The position numbers were made by a program, and so were the translations under genes. DNA of 64,000 nt from NCBI RefSeq assembly GCF_008274585.1, contig NZ_VTRT01000001.1, forward strand, positions 930,001 through 994,000, given 5' to 3'. This stretch comes from Pedobacter sp. BS3. Its GTDB lineage: Bacteria; Bacteroidota; Bacteroidia; Sphingobacteriales; Sphingobacteriaceae. Each line of letters opens with the position of its first letter. Position 1 is the first letter of the stretch. Below, one piece after another: positions 15,534-23,958 of this stretch. A model generated the notes under the pieces. It saw only the letters and a program-made list of their open reading frames with translations. It was not told the origin of the DNA and did not search any database.

Positions 15534-17324
15534 ATGAGCCATACCTTCCATATCCCTGTAATGGGCCTGGGATTTTCTATTGATACCCCCTTGAAAGTAG
15601 CCAAATACGGGATATCTTCTGTAATTTCTGTAGTTGATGATATGCTTACCGAGCGCATGCGGGAGTTTTACAGCCGGAGCCGGCAGCAAACATTTATCCC
15701 GATAGACAGCCGCGAGGCGGATAGCCGTGCAAGGCGGATAACGGCTTACCTCAACCTGGTGAATGAAATGGTACAGCAGCAATTTGCAGAGCTGAAAACA
15801 CAACCATTTGAACCCTTGGCCGATATTACCCGGTATTTTCAGCTGCTGCCCGAAACATCGCCCTTGAAGGCAAAATACCATCGGATGCTTAGAGAAACTG
15901 ATGCCGGGGCAAAGCTGCAATTGCAGCAGGAGCTGAGAGCAGAGATGGTTTGCGGCTCAATTGACGTAAATATCATGGCAAAGGTAGATAAGCTGAACTT
16001 TGCTCCGGGACATAAACCGTTGGGCGAAGAGTACAGCGATGCCTTATCGTCCCTGCGGGGATTTGTTAACAGTAACCTGCAATCATCGCTGGTATTATCG
16101 GCAGGAATGAATCCCCGGTTATACAGTTACCTGGAACATTTTCCTGATTTTTTCCCCGACAGCAATGGCCGCTTTACGAAAAAGATCATCCTGAAGGTCA
16201 GTGATTTTCGTTCTGCTTTGATACAGGCAAAATTCCTGGCAAAAAAGGGTTTGTGGGTATCAGAGTTCAGAATTGAATCGGGACTGAATTGCGGCGGTCA
16301 CGCCTTTGCCACCGAAGGTTATTTGCTTGGCCCCATACTGGAAGAGTTTAAGCAGAAACGGCAGGAATTGCTTCACGAGCTGTATGAGCTGTATCAGAAA
16401 GGCTTACAGGCCAAAGGACTGACCGTGCCGGCCAGGCCTGCGTTGCGCATCAGCGTGCAGGGCGGTATTGGTACTGCCGAAGAGAATAGTTTCCTGCTTA
16501 ACTATTATGAGATAGACAGCACGGGCTGGGGAAGTCCGTTTTTGCTGGTTCCCGAAGTTACTAATGTAGACAATGAAACCTTACAGCGATTGGTTTCTGC
16601 CCAAAAAGAAGATTTTTATATCAGCAATGCATCGCCGCTGGGTGTTCCTTTCAATAATTTCAGGCACAGCTCTATCGAGCTGCAACGCCGTCAGCGTATA
16701 GAACGGGGACGGCCGGGAAGCCCCTGTACAAAAAAGTACCTGGTATCTAATACTGAATTTACTGCCGAGCCGATATGTACCGCTTCACGCGAATATCAGC
16801 ATCTGAAAATAAAAGAATTACAGGCTTCGGGACTTTCGAAAGCCGATTACCAGGAACAATATAACCGCATTACCGAAAAGATCTGTTTATGCGAAGGACT
16901 TGTTGCTTCCGTATACCGTAAAAATAACATTCTGAAGCCAAAAGAAAGTTCGGCAGTAGCTATTTGCCCGGGACCAAACCTGGCTTATTTTTCACGTATT
17001 TACTCGTTAGACGAGCTGGTGAAACATATTTATGGTAAGCTTAACCTGCTGTATGGCGTAAAGCGTCCGCACATGTTTATTAATGAGCTTACCTTATATA
17101 TTGATTATCTTAAAAAGGATATCGGTAATCATATCCATGATCTTAACGAGAAAAAATCACGGTATTTTGCAACTTTTAAGAGCCGGTTACAGCAGGGAAT
17201 TGAGTATTATAAAGAGCTGCTTCTTGAAATTCATAACCAAACGGATGAATATCTTGGCAAAATGTACCAGGAGCTTTGTGATGCAGAGCTGAGGCTGCTG
17301 GAAATCAATTTTTCGAAGGCTTAA
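15534..17324 (+). CDS. Large conserved hypothetical protein with nitronate-monooxygenase-like motifs
   Basis: A 596-residue soluble protein, function unknown. The middle resembles the TIM-barrel flavin fold of nitronate monooxygenase/IMPDH-like enzymes: IESGLNCGGHAFATEGYLLG (about 249-268, compare the GGH loop), RISVQGGIGTAEE (about 302-314) and TGWGSPFLLVPE (about 330-341), then SPLGVPF. The N-terminus (IPVMGLGFSIDTPLKVAKYG) resembles the first strand of such barrels. It also has cysteines in IEKICLCEG-like context and a helical, possibly coiled C-terminus (about 520-596). No signal peptide. It follows the CoA-transferase by 21 bp, so they may share a pathway. The fold assignment is inference from motifs. 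Confidence 0.6.
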   Translation: MSHTFHIPVMGLGFSIDTPLKVAKYGISSVISVVDDMLTERMREFYSRSRQQTFIPIDSREADSRARRITAYLNLVNEMVQQQFAELKTQPFEPLADITRYFQLLPETSPLKAKYHRMLRETDAGAKLQLQQELRAEMVCGSIDVNIMAKVDKLNFAPGHKPLGEEYSDALSSLRGFVNSNLQSSLVLSAGMNPRLYSYLEHFPDFFPDSNGRFTKKIILKVSDFRSALIQAKFLAKKGLWVSEFRIESGLNCGGHAFATEGYLLGPILEEFKQKRQELLHELYELYQKGLQAKGLTVPARPALRISVQGGIGTAEENSFLLNYYEIDSTGWGSPFLLVPEVTNVDNETLQRLVSAQKEDFYISNASPLGVPFNNFRHSSIELQRRQRIERGRPGSPCTKKYLVSNTEFTAEPICTASREYQHLKIKELQASGLSKADYQEQYNRITEKICLCEGLVASVYRKNNILKPKESSAVAICPGPNLAYFSRIYSLDELVKHIYGKLNLLYGVKRPHMFINELTLYIDYLKKDIGNHIHDLNEKKSRYFATFKSRLQQGIEYYKELLLEIHNQTDEYLGKMYQELCDAELRLLEINFSKA

Positions 17325-17368
17325 ACGGCATAAAGACCAGTCAATAAATACCTGAATAGTACTGTTTA

Positions 17369-17390
17369 AAACCGTTAAAACGGTTTGTTT
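17369..17390 (+). terminator. Hairpin after the 596-residue protein gene
   Basis: AAACCGTT-AA-AACGGTTT followed by GTTTTTG, 44 bp past the stop codon. It is a plausible first terminator. Confidence 0.6.
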
Positions 17391-17400
17391 TTGTGGTGAT

Positions 17401-17442
17401 CCTTTAGCCCCGCTATCTAAGCTGTGGGCTAAGGGATTTTTT
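17401..17442 (+). terminator. Second hairpin with T tract
   Basis: CCTTTAGCCC pairs with GGGCTAAGGG (one G-T pair), followed by ATTTTTTATAA. It backs up the hairpin at 17369. The rest of the gap 17443-17656 holds no gene that I can support. Confidence 0.65.
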
Positions 17443-17656
17443 ATAATGGTATCTAACCATCTTTCGGTTATATGCCTTAACCTGGTAGGCGGTACCGGAT
17501 TACTCCAGATCTGCATGTATCTTATAATCCAACTTACAGCTATAAAGGTATAGTCCACTAAATAAGCGTTGTGTACATGGATGTTAGGGGTAAAAAAACT
17601 AATTACATAGTTACTATTTGCTGTAATTCAGATCGAGAGGTATATACTATTCTTCA

Positions 17657-18262
17657 TTATTCTATCGCTTTCATCCGTAAATGAAATTCGATATGCAGAC
17701 GGTTCTCGGTGCGTATCATTCCGCCCAGCTTTTGCGGAGGGGTGAGGTTAAAATCAGAAAAGTTAATATCGCGTGAGCCGATGAGGTGAATAACGCCATT
17801 GCTATCCATAGAGATGCTGTACGGAACATCAAAGCTGCGGGTAACGCCGGCCAGCTCTATGTTTACATTGCCGGTAACTTTGTCCGGTTTTTGCAGCTCA
17901 GGGAAACGGCTCAGGCTGATAAATTCGATATTCAGTTTGGGGAATTGTTTTTGTTTCAGCGTTTTCCGAAGATCGCTTGTCATAACCGCATTGTGGCAGT
18001 CAAATCGCTCTACATCAAGGCTGATACGGCCTTTTACAGGTACATTGCCTTTATCGTTTTTACGGATCAGTAAGGTATCGGGCTTGCCATAGTTGGCAAT
18101 TTCGCAATTGAATTTGTTGACATTGGTATTGCCCTCAACACGCAGGGAGCAGCCCTGCATAATTACCCATTTTGCAGTTCCGTAATAATTTTCGGGAACG
18201 AATGCTGTTAACAGGATAAACAGCATAGAATATAAGGGAAGGGGCGAGGTGCGCATGATCAC
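17657..18262 (-). CDS. YceI family periplasmic protein (divergent)
   Basis: A 201-residue protein with an N-terminal hydrophobic signal segment (MIMRTSPLPLYSMLFILLTAFV) and a YceI-like lipocalin barrel: CSLRVEGNTNVNKFNCEI, then VERFDCHNAVMTSDLRKTLK, KFPKLNIEFIS-type strand, VTGNVNIELAGVTRSFDVPYS and INFSDFNLTPPQKLGGMIR. YceI proteins bind isoprenoid lipids (quinone-like or polyisoprenoid) in the periplasm. It is the third gene of a YceI / outer-membrane barrel / YceI operon, 63 bp after the barrel gene. Two cysteines in the mature part suggest a disulfide. Confidence 0.8.
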   Translation of the reverse strand: MIMRTSPLPLYSMLFILLTAFVPENYYGTAKWVIMQGCSLRVEGNTNVNKFNCEIANYGKPDTLLIRKNDKGNVPVKGRISLDVERFDCHNAVMTSDLRKTLKQKQFPKLNIEFISLSRFPELQKPDKVTGNVNIELAGVTRSFDVPYSISMDSNGVIHLIGSRDINFSDFNLTPPQKLGGMIRTENRLHIEFHLRMKAIE

Positions 18263-18325
18263 TATAGGGATTTAAAAAAGGCCGGGCTTATCATGCTGCC
18301 CGGCCCCTGAGTTAACTATTGGCAG

Positions 18326-19672
18326 TTAGAATCCAACAACGGCCTGGATAACGTAGCCATTAAATTTTCCGCTGTTCCTTTGATCGGTAGCAGGAAAATC
18401 TTTGTATTTCTGTACCACATATTCGCCTTTAAGCAGGATATTGCGTGTAATGAACCAGCCTGCAGAAAAGGCAACCCGGTCAATATTAACATCCTCGGTG
18501 TACACAATGGCCGGAATAGCGGGGGTAGTGCCGGTTGCCGGAATAGCCGCAACATTGGCTGGTCTGGCACTAACAGCATTATAGCGCAAGCCTACAAACA
18601 GGTCTTCGTTCTGGCCAAAGCGGTACACACCGTCAATAGCATACTGATCAGCATCCCGTGCAGCTGTTTCGGATTTGGAGCGGCCTTTGGCTGCTTCGTA
18701 TGTTCCGAATAATTCCAGTCCGGATACTTTCAGGAACCCGTTCAACTGGTAAGCAGTGATCTTGTAGGTAAAACCGGGATTGAACCGTCCTGAAAAGGCG
18801 TTGGTAGCATAGGTTACACCGCTGCCGGCTTTTTCCATTACCATGAAATAATTAGATCCGGTACGGTCGCCTCCGTATAGCGTATTGCTGCCAGAGCTGC
18901 CGTTATGATATACTGAGCCGGATACCCGTACCCGTATTTTTTCGACAAGCTGTTTATCATAACCGAGTTTACCATAAACAGAAGGAGATTTGTGTTCTGG
19001 TGATACATCTTCAATATTACCTTTGATCATCCCGTTAGAAACACCTAACATACCAAATACACTATTTTTTTGCAGGTAAACTTCGCCGCCAATTTCGGTG
19101 GTAAAGGCATCCATGATATAGTTCTCAACAAATGGATTGTAGAGGGTATGGCCTCCGTCAGAACGGCGGAAGTGCGCATCGCCATAGTTTATTTCCATGT
19201 GTCCCACTTTAATGGTGGCAATCTCCATCAGGTCTTGCCAGAACTGTCCTTTAAAAGGGAGCTTATCAAACTGGATATACCCGCCTTTAACCCAGGTTTC
19301 GTTATGGTGACGTGAAGACAGGTAGCTGGTCACGTTTAACCGGATACCGTCGGCAAGCTGCACATCCATGTATAAATTGGCATTAGCAGTGTTAAAGCCG
19401 GGCGATATGGCATACAGCTTATTGGTGGGAACGCTGGCGCCGTTATTTTCATGTTTCAATCCCTGGAATGATTGGGTAAAGCCCGCACCGAAACGAAGCT
19501 TTAACCCGTTGAAGGCAGCTGTATCTTTAGGAGTTTCAAAAACATTTATGCCGCTTTGATCATAAGGCCTCAGGTTAGCTATTTTACCGGTTTGCGCTTG
19601 TAAGGCAAACGGACTTGTTAAAGCAAGAAGTATTACTAAACTTCTTAAGCTGGTAAAAATCTGTGTTTTCAT
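18326..19672 (-). CDS. Outer-membrane beta-barrel protein (porin-like)
   Basis: A 448-residue protein with a signal peptide (cleavage likely after ALQAQ) and alternating aromatic beta strands across the whole length (YMDVQLADGIRLNVTSYLSS, VRVSGSVYHNG, LFVGLRYNAVSA, RVAFSAGWFITRNILLKGEYV), ending with a strand that closes in VVGF, a terminal Phe typical of outer-membrane barrels. It has no TonB plug. It resembles hypothetical Bacteroidota porins; substrate unknown. It lies between two YceI genes in one operon, so it may handle lipid-soluble or electron-transfer cargo linked to YceI (inference). Confidence 0.75.
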   Translation of the reverse strand: MKTQIFTSLRSLVILLALTSPFALQAQTGKIANLRPYDQSGINVFETPKDTAAFNGLKLRFGAGFTQSFQGLKHENNGASVPTNKLYAISPGFNTANANLYMDVQLADGIRLNVTSYLSSRHHNETWVKGGYIQFDKLPFKGQFWQDLMEIATIKVGHMEINYGDAHFRRSDGGHTLYNPFVENYIMDAFTTEIGGEVYLQKNSVFGMLGVSNGMIKGNIEDVSPEHKSPSVYGKLGYDKQLVEKIRVRVSGSVYHNGSSGSNTLYGGDRTGSNYFMVMEKAGSGVTYATNAFSGRFNPGFTYKITAYQLNGFLKVSGLELFGTYEAAKGRSKSETAARDADQYAIDGVYRFGQNEDLFVGLRYNAVSARPANVAAIPATGTTPAIPAIVYTEDVNIDRVAFSAGWFITRNILLKGEYVVQKYKDFPATDQRNSGKFNGYVIQAVVGF

Positions 19673-19702
19673 GTTTATTTTTTAATTAGAGGGTTGTAAA
19701 TT

Positions 19703-20317
19703 TTATTTATTAAACTTTAGTGCAAATTCAATGGTAACTTCGTCGCCGGTTTTCAGGGCGCCCATCATAAACGTGGGCGGCTCGATCTTAAAATCGGTCA
19801 TTTTTATTTTCTTTGACCCGGTGCAGGTAACGCTTCCGTCGGCATTAACCCGTGCGGTGGCGTTCAGGGCAATGTTTTTTGTAACACCGGCAATGGTAAG
19901 GTTGCCGGTAGCCTTTATGGTTTGTCCGGAAACATCAGCGGTATTCAGCTTAAAGCTTATTTTGTTAAACTGCTCGGCTTTAAGCGCCTTGTAGGCCCGG
20001 CCATCCATACTTGTTTCTTTGCTTTTCAGGTTTTTAACCGGCAGGGTAAAATCAAGCTGGCTGATGTCGCTCAGTTCGCCGGCCTTAAACGTAAACTGGG
20101 CATCGCAGGTAAACGTCTGTGCCTTCATATCCCAGTCGTGCAGGTTAGAAGTTCCCAGAACTTTGATCTCGCCGCCTGCTTTATAAGCAACGCCTTGGCC
20201 AAAAGTTAACTGTGCTGCAGATAAGATTATCACAAGTAAGGCAAATAGTCTGCGACTTCCTTGCCTGTTGGTTTGATTACTTTTCATTGTTTTGTTGTTT
20301 TTTAATTGTCGGTTCAA
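19703..20317 (-). CDS. YceI family periplasmic protein
   Basis: A 204-residue protein with a signal peptide ending near QLTFGQ. The YceI barrel follows: IKVLGTSNLHDWDMKAQTFTC, FTLPVKNLKSKETSMDGRAYKAL, KISFKLNTADVSGQTIKATG, LTIAGVTKNIALNATARVN and KMTDFKIEPPTFMMGALKTG, the last being the family hallmark. It is closer to the family consensus than the paralogue at 17657. The start may instead be the Met at 20287 (MKSNQTNRQ), which leaves a shorter n-region. First gene of the operon, 30 bp before the barrel gene. Confidence 0.88.
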   Translation of the reverse strand: MNRQLKNNKTMKSNQTNRQGSRRLFALLVIILSAAQLTFGQGVAYKAGGEIKVLGTSNLHDWDMKAQTFTCDAQFTFKAGELSDISQLDFTLPVKNLKSKETSMDGRAYKALKAEQFNKISFKLNTADVSGQTIKATGNLTIAGVTKNIALNATARVNADGSVTCTGSKKIKMTDFKIEPPTFMMGALKTGDEVTIEFALKFNK

Positions 20318-20463
20318 AACTACTTACGGCAGCCTGGTTGCTACATGATTGCTATCAGGATGTGAAATGATCTTTCTCATTTTCAGTAATGGTGAATTTT
20401 AAGTGGAAAGCTGGTGGTTCACAGTCCCGGAAAGTCAGAAAAGGCCGAAAGCAAGTTTTCATA

Positions 20464-20543
20464 ATTGACAGTGGACAATTGACAGTGGACAATTGACAGT
20501 GGACAATTGACAGTGGACAATTGACAGTGGACAATTGACAGTG
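20464..20543. repeat. 14-bp tandem repeat, 5.7 copies
   Basis: Five perfect copies of ATTGACAGTGGACA plus a 10-bp partial copy, in the spacer between the YceI operon and radA. Copy number may vary by slippage. No spacers, so it is not a CRISPR array. Confidence 0.95.
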
Positions 20544-20776
20544 CCTGTATGGTTTGTACCGGGGCAGAAATGTGTTATAAGCTACAAGCTGTGGTTGCGA
20601 GGCCCGTAACACGCAACTCATAACAGGCAACAATTAATCAATTAAAGTCTCTCCTCCGGATGAATCCTTCAGGCACGTCTGTACATTCATTATGCACTAT
20701 CCCATACAGTTTTTTGACTTTTCATTTTGACTTTTACCATAGCATTGATACCTTCGGAACAAGAACAGGAAGAGAA

Positions 20777-22162
20777 TTGGCCAAGACAAAAACAGCATAT
20801 TTCTGCCAGAGCTGCGGATATGAATCGCCTAAATGGCTGGGTAAATGCCCGGCCTGTCAGCAATGGAATACCTTTGTTGAAGAGCTGCTGGAACAGGATA
20901 AAAACAATCATCCCACATGGAAAAGCACAGGCGGAGCCCAGCAATCCAGAATTAGCAAACCGGCCCTGGTACAGGAGATCATTTACAGCGAAGAACAGCG
21001 TTTGCTTACGCCCGATAAAGAACTTAACCGGGTGCTGGGTGGCGGCATAGTCAGCGGATCGCTGGTGCTGATCGGCGGTGAGCCCGGTATTGGTAAGTCA
21101 ACGCTGATGTTACAAATTGCATTAACCCTTCCGCAGCAAAAAGTGCTGTATGTATCGGGCGAAGAAAGCGAGCAGCAGATCAAAATGCGGGCCGAGCGCC
21201 TGCTTCCCGGTTTTGCAACCGGTGAGACCTATATCCTTACCGAAACATCCACTCAAAATATTTTCAAGCAAATTGAGCAGCTGGAGCCCAACCTGGTTAT
21301 TATTGATTCCATACAAACGCTTCATTCGGCACATATCGAATCTTCACCGGGAAGCGTTTCGCAGGTACGCGAATGTACGGCAGAGCTGTTGCGCTTTGCC
21401 AAAGAGTCGGGCACTCCGGTTTTTATCATCGGTCACATTACTAAAGATGGTATGATAGCAGGCCCCAAGATTCTGGAGCACATGGTAGATACGGTGCTGC
21501 AGTTTGAGGGCGACCGGCATCACGTTTACCGCATATTGCGGGCCGTGAAAAACCGCTTCGGCTCCTCATCAGAGCTGGGTATTTACGAGATGCAGGGAAC
21601 CGGCTTACGCGAAGTCTCCAATCCATCAGAAATATTGCTGTCGCAACGCGATGAACCGCTGAGCGGCGTAACCATATCGGCCACCATGGAGGGAATGCGC
21701 CCCATGCTCATTGAAACGCAGGCGCTGGTAAGCACATCGCCTTATGGTACGCCGCAGCGTTCTTCCACGGGCTTTGATACCAAACGTATGAATATGCTGC
21801 TGGCCGTGCTCGAAAAACGGTGCGGGTTCCGCTTAGGCGCAAAAGACGTGTTCCTGAATATTGCCGGCGGCATCCGGGTAGAAGATCCCAGCATTGACCT
21901 GGGCCTTGTTGCCGCTATCATTTCCTCACACGAGGATATTCCCATATCCTATAAAACCTGCTTTGCCGCCGAAGTCGGGCTTTCGGGCGAAATACGTGCC
22001 GTTACCCGGATAGAGCAACGCATTGCCGAGGCCGAAAAACTGGGCTTTGAACGGATATTTATCTCCAAATACAACATTAAAAACCTGGATACGTCGCGTT
22101 ACCACATCAAGCTGGAAACCGTTGCCAAAATAGAGGAAGTATTTACGGTTTTGTTTGGGTAG
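20777..22162 (+). CDS. radA: DNA repair protein RadA/Sms
   Basis: A 461-residue RecA-like helicase that drives branch migration in recombinational repair. It shows the N-terminal C4 zinc finger (CQSCGYESPKWLGKCPAC), Walker A GEPGIGKST, the RadA-specific KNRFGSSSELGIYEM and the Lon-like C-terminal domain (GFDTKRMNMLLAVLEKRCG, GGIRVEDPSIDLGLVAAI). The frame opens at 20660, but that N-terminus is foreign to the family. TTG at 20777 gives LAKTKTAYFCQSCGYE, matching the usual MAKTKTxYxCQxCG, and GGAAGAGAA lies just upstream. I therefore take the TTG start. It stands alone. Confidence 0.93.
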   Translation: MAKTKTAYFCQSCGYESPKWLGKCPACQQWNTFVEELLEQDKNNHPTWKSTGGAQQSRISKPALVQEIIYSEEQRLLTPDKELNRVLGGGIVSGSLVLIGGEPGIGKSTLMLQIALTLPQQKVLYVSGEESEQQIKMRAERLLPGFATGETYILTETSTQNIFKQIEQLEPNLVIIDSIQTLHSAHIESSPGSVSQVRECTAELLRFAKESGTPVFIIGHITKDGMIAGPKILEHMVDTVLQFEGDRHHVYRILRAVKNRFGSSSELGIYEMQGTGLREVSNPSEILLSQRDEPLSGVTISATMEGMRPMLIETQALVSTSPYGTPQRSSTGFDTKRMNMLLAVLEKRCGFRLGAKDVFLNIAGGIRVEDPSIDLGLVAAIISSHEDIPISYKTCFAAEVGLSGEIRAVTRIEQRIAEAEKLGFERIFISKYNIKNLDTSRYHIKLETVAKIEEVFTVLFG

Positions 22163-22530
22163 GGGAGAGGTAGAGGAGGTTTAGGGTTGACGGTGTAAGG
22201 TTTGGGGTAAGATAGCTCAGCCTGATTTGTACAAGCAGACGTAGCGGCTAATTTTTGGAAAAGCAGGGCTTGCATAACATCGGTTCCTGCGGTCCGGCTT
22301 TACGCTTATACGCCTGCAGGCATTCCACACAGGCCGGTATTCGCTACAATCCGGTTTAGCTAACATTTGCCAATGCTGCTATTTATATTGTTATTCCGCT
22401 CTGTTCATTGTACCTTCCAGACTTCCCTTTAGATTAGCTTCAACAAGAATTAACGGGTTGTTATTATTGTTGAAGCTTTCTTTTTGCTTCTTTTTCTTTG
22501 TTGACAACTCCGATTTTTGTTGAAAAGATT

Positions 22531-22611
22531 AAACACTGACAGGGGCACATTAAAAGACTTGCCAGGCTCAAGGCCTATACTTCGATTCAATCCCCCTGTC
22601 AGTTTGTTTAA
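22531..22611 (+). ncRNA. Candidate IS110 bridge RNA region (structured leader)
   Basis: Upstream of the transposase, CTGACAGGGG (22536-22545) pairs perfectly with CCCCTGTCAG (22593-22602), extended by flanking pairs to 22531-22609. The enclosed 47 nt form a large internal loop. IS110 elements of this group encode their target- and donor-binding bridge RNA in the non-coding end 5' of the transposase, so this hairpin and the following 100 bp are the best candidate. The loops cannot be assigned by eye. The 549-bp gap 22163-22711 holds no protein gene. Confidence 0.45.
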
Positions 22612-22711
22612 ACAAGCATCAAATAGAAATTAGAGTTCCAGGCTCATTAGTAAGGTATTGATTGTGTTTAAACAGTTTAATCTCGATTATTAACAATCAA
22701 AAAGCAAAGTT

Positions 22712-23719
22712 ATGGAATTCACTTATTTCATCGGCATCGACGTCTCAAAAAACGAACTGGATTTTGCAGTAATGCGTTTAAACACGCTCTTGTTCCACAG
22801 GGAGATTGCCAATACGGAGCAGGCCATCGGTATCCTAATCAAAGAGCTGGCCAAACAACCTGGATTCGATTGGCCAAACGCTGTTTTTTGCATGGAGCAT
22901 ACCGGAATCTACAACAATCATCTATTGGCTTTCCTGCATAAAAAGAAAGCGAACATCTGGTTAGAGTCTGCCATCCAGATCAAGCGGTCATCAGGAAAGA
23001 TAAGGGGCAAGAATGATAAAGTGGATGCGATAAGAATAGCCGACTATGCCTATACCAAAAGGGCTAAGGTACGCTTATGGATACCTAAAAGGGAAGTTGT
23101 CCAACAACTGGCCAACCTTACGGTTACCCGTACCCGTTTAATAGAAGCAAAAAAGATGTTAGGGACACCGCTCCAAGAACAAGACAGCTTCACTGGGAAA
23201 GGTATCACAAAACAGAGCACGGCGGTTTGCAGCCATACCCTGAAAGCAATAGATGCCGATCTTGAGCGGGCTGATAATGCGATAGATGGACTGATTGATA
23301 AAGACCCGGAGTTAAAGCGATTGTTTGGTTTGGTGACATCGGTAACGGGCATTGGTAAGGTAACCGCTACACAGATATTGGTCACCACTAATGAATTCAA
23401 GGACATAAGTGCCCCAAAACAATACGCATGTTACGCCGGAGTAGCTCCTTTTGTGGAAGAGTCGGGAATTTTCAAAGGCAGGGGCAGGGTATCACACATG
23501 GCAAATAAAAAAGTGAAAACACTCCTGCACATGTCGGCTATGGTCGCCATACAACACAACAGGGATCTTAAACAATATTACCAGCGAAAAGTAAACGAGC
23601 AAAAAAAGAATAAAATGAGCGTGATCAACGCAATCAGAAACAAACTCATACTAAGAATATTTGCCTGCGTTAATCACAACTCTCCCTATGAAAATAATTA
23701 TCAAAAATTTCTTGCTTAA
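22712..23719 (+). CDS. IS110 family transposase (DEDD recombinase)
   Basis: A 335-residue protein. The RuvC-like N-domain has the DEDD set at Asp10 (FIGIDVSKNELDF), Glu62 (FCMEHTGIY), Asp102 and Asp105 (GKNDKVDAIRIADY). The C-terminal Transposase_20 domain has VTSVTGIGKVTATQIL and QYACYAGVAPFVEESG, where Ser251 is the likely catalytic serine. Length and motifs are complete, so the element is probably active. No clear terminal inverted repeats, as expected for the family. It lies between radA and the purD-3'-end copy at 23852, right beside the putative island boundary. Confidence 0.93.
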   Translation: MEFTYFIGIDVSKNELDFAVMRLNTLLFHREIANTEQAIGILIKELAKQPGFDWPNAVFCMEHTGIYNNHLLAFLHKKKANIWLESAIQIKRSSGKIRGKNDKVDAIRIADYAYTKRAKVRLWIPKREVVQQLANLTVTRTRLIEAKKMLGTPLQEQDSFTGKGITKQSTAVCSHTLKAIDADLERADNAIDGLIDKDPELKRLFGLVTSVTGIGKVTATQILVTTNEFKDISAPKQYACYAGVAPFVEESGIFKGRGRVSHMANKKVKTLLHMSAMVAIQHNRDLKQYYQRKVNEQKKNKMSVINAIRNKLILRIFACVNHNSPYENNYQKFLA

Positions 23720-23851
23720 ATCATAGAAATCGAAGTTTCTCTGCTGTTTGTAAATCAAACTTCGTAAGTCTATTTTTTGAAGGCTAAGCAGCTCAGATAA
23801 GCTTGTCTTACTTTTAGTGATTTTGAAAGGTTCGAACATTCCTGATTGGTA

Positions 23852-23906
23852 AATCCGGCATCATCTATACTATTACAATAAATCAAAACCAATATCCTTA
23901 CGGAAG
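23852..23906 (+). repeat. Copy of the purD 3' end (left boundary of the putative island)
   Basis: 38 bp (23869-23906) are identical to 44995-45032, and the preceding 17 bp match with one mismatch and one indel. In 44995-45032 this sequence is the stop codon and last 11 codons of purD. Here it is cut off from any purD coding sequence at 23907. Confidence 0.9.
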
Positions 23907-23910
23907 CAGA

Positions 23911-23950
23911 CACGAACTTTGACAACTTTCTAAAATTGTCAAAGTTCGTG
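23911..23950. terminator. Perfect 15-bp-stem hairpin at the island edge
   Basis: CACGAACTTTGACAA (23911-23925) pairs with TTGTCAAAGTTCGTG (23936-23950) across a 10-nt loop. It sits 8 bp past the stop of the beta-helix gene, so it can end the long leftward operon, although no T run follows. It also begins 5 bp from the purD-end repeat. Confidence 0.6.
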
Positions 23951-23958
23951 TAAGTAAG

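Noticed and set aside
20464-20543. Possible CRISPR array
   Set aside because: The 14-bp units are directly adjacent with no spacers and no cas gene is near.
20660-20776. Longer RadA N-terminus
   Set aside because: These 39 residues are not like any RadA; the TTG at 20777 restores the family N-terminus.
22712-23719. IS110 as the mover of the 21-kb segment
   Set aside because: IS110 elements move single short elements by bridge RNA. It lies outside the purD-end copy, so it is not evidence for island transfer, only a neighbour.
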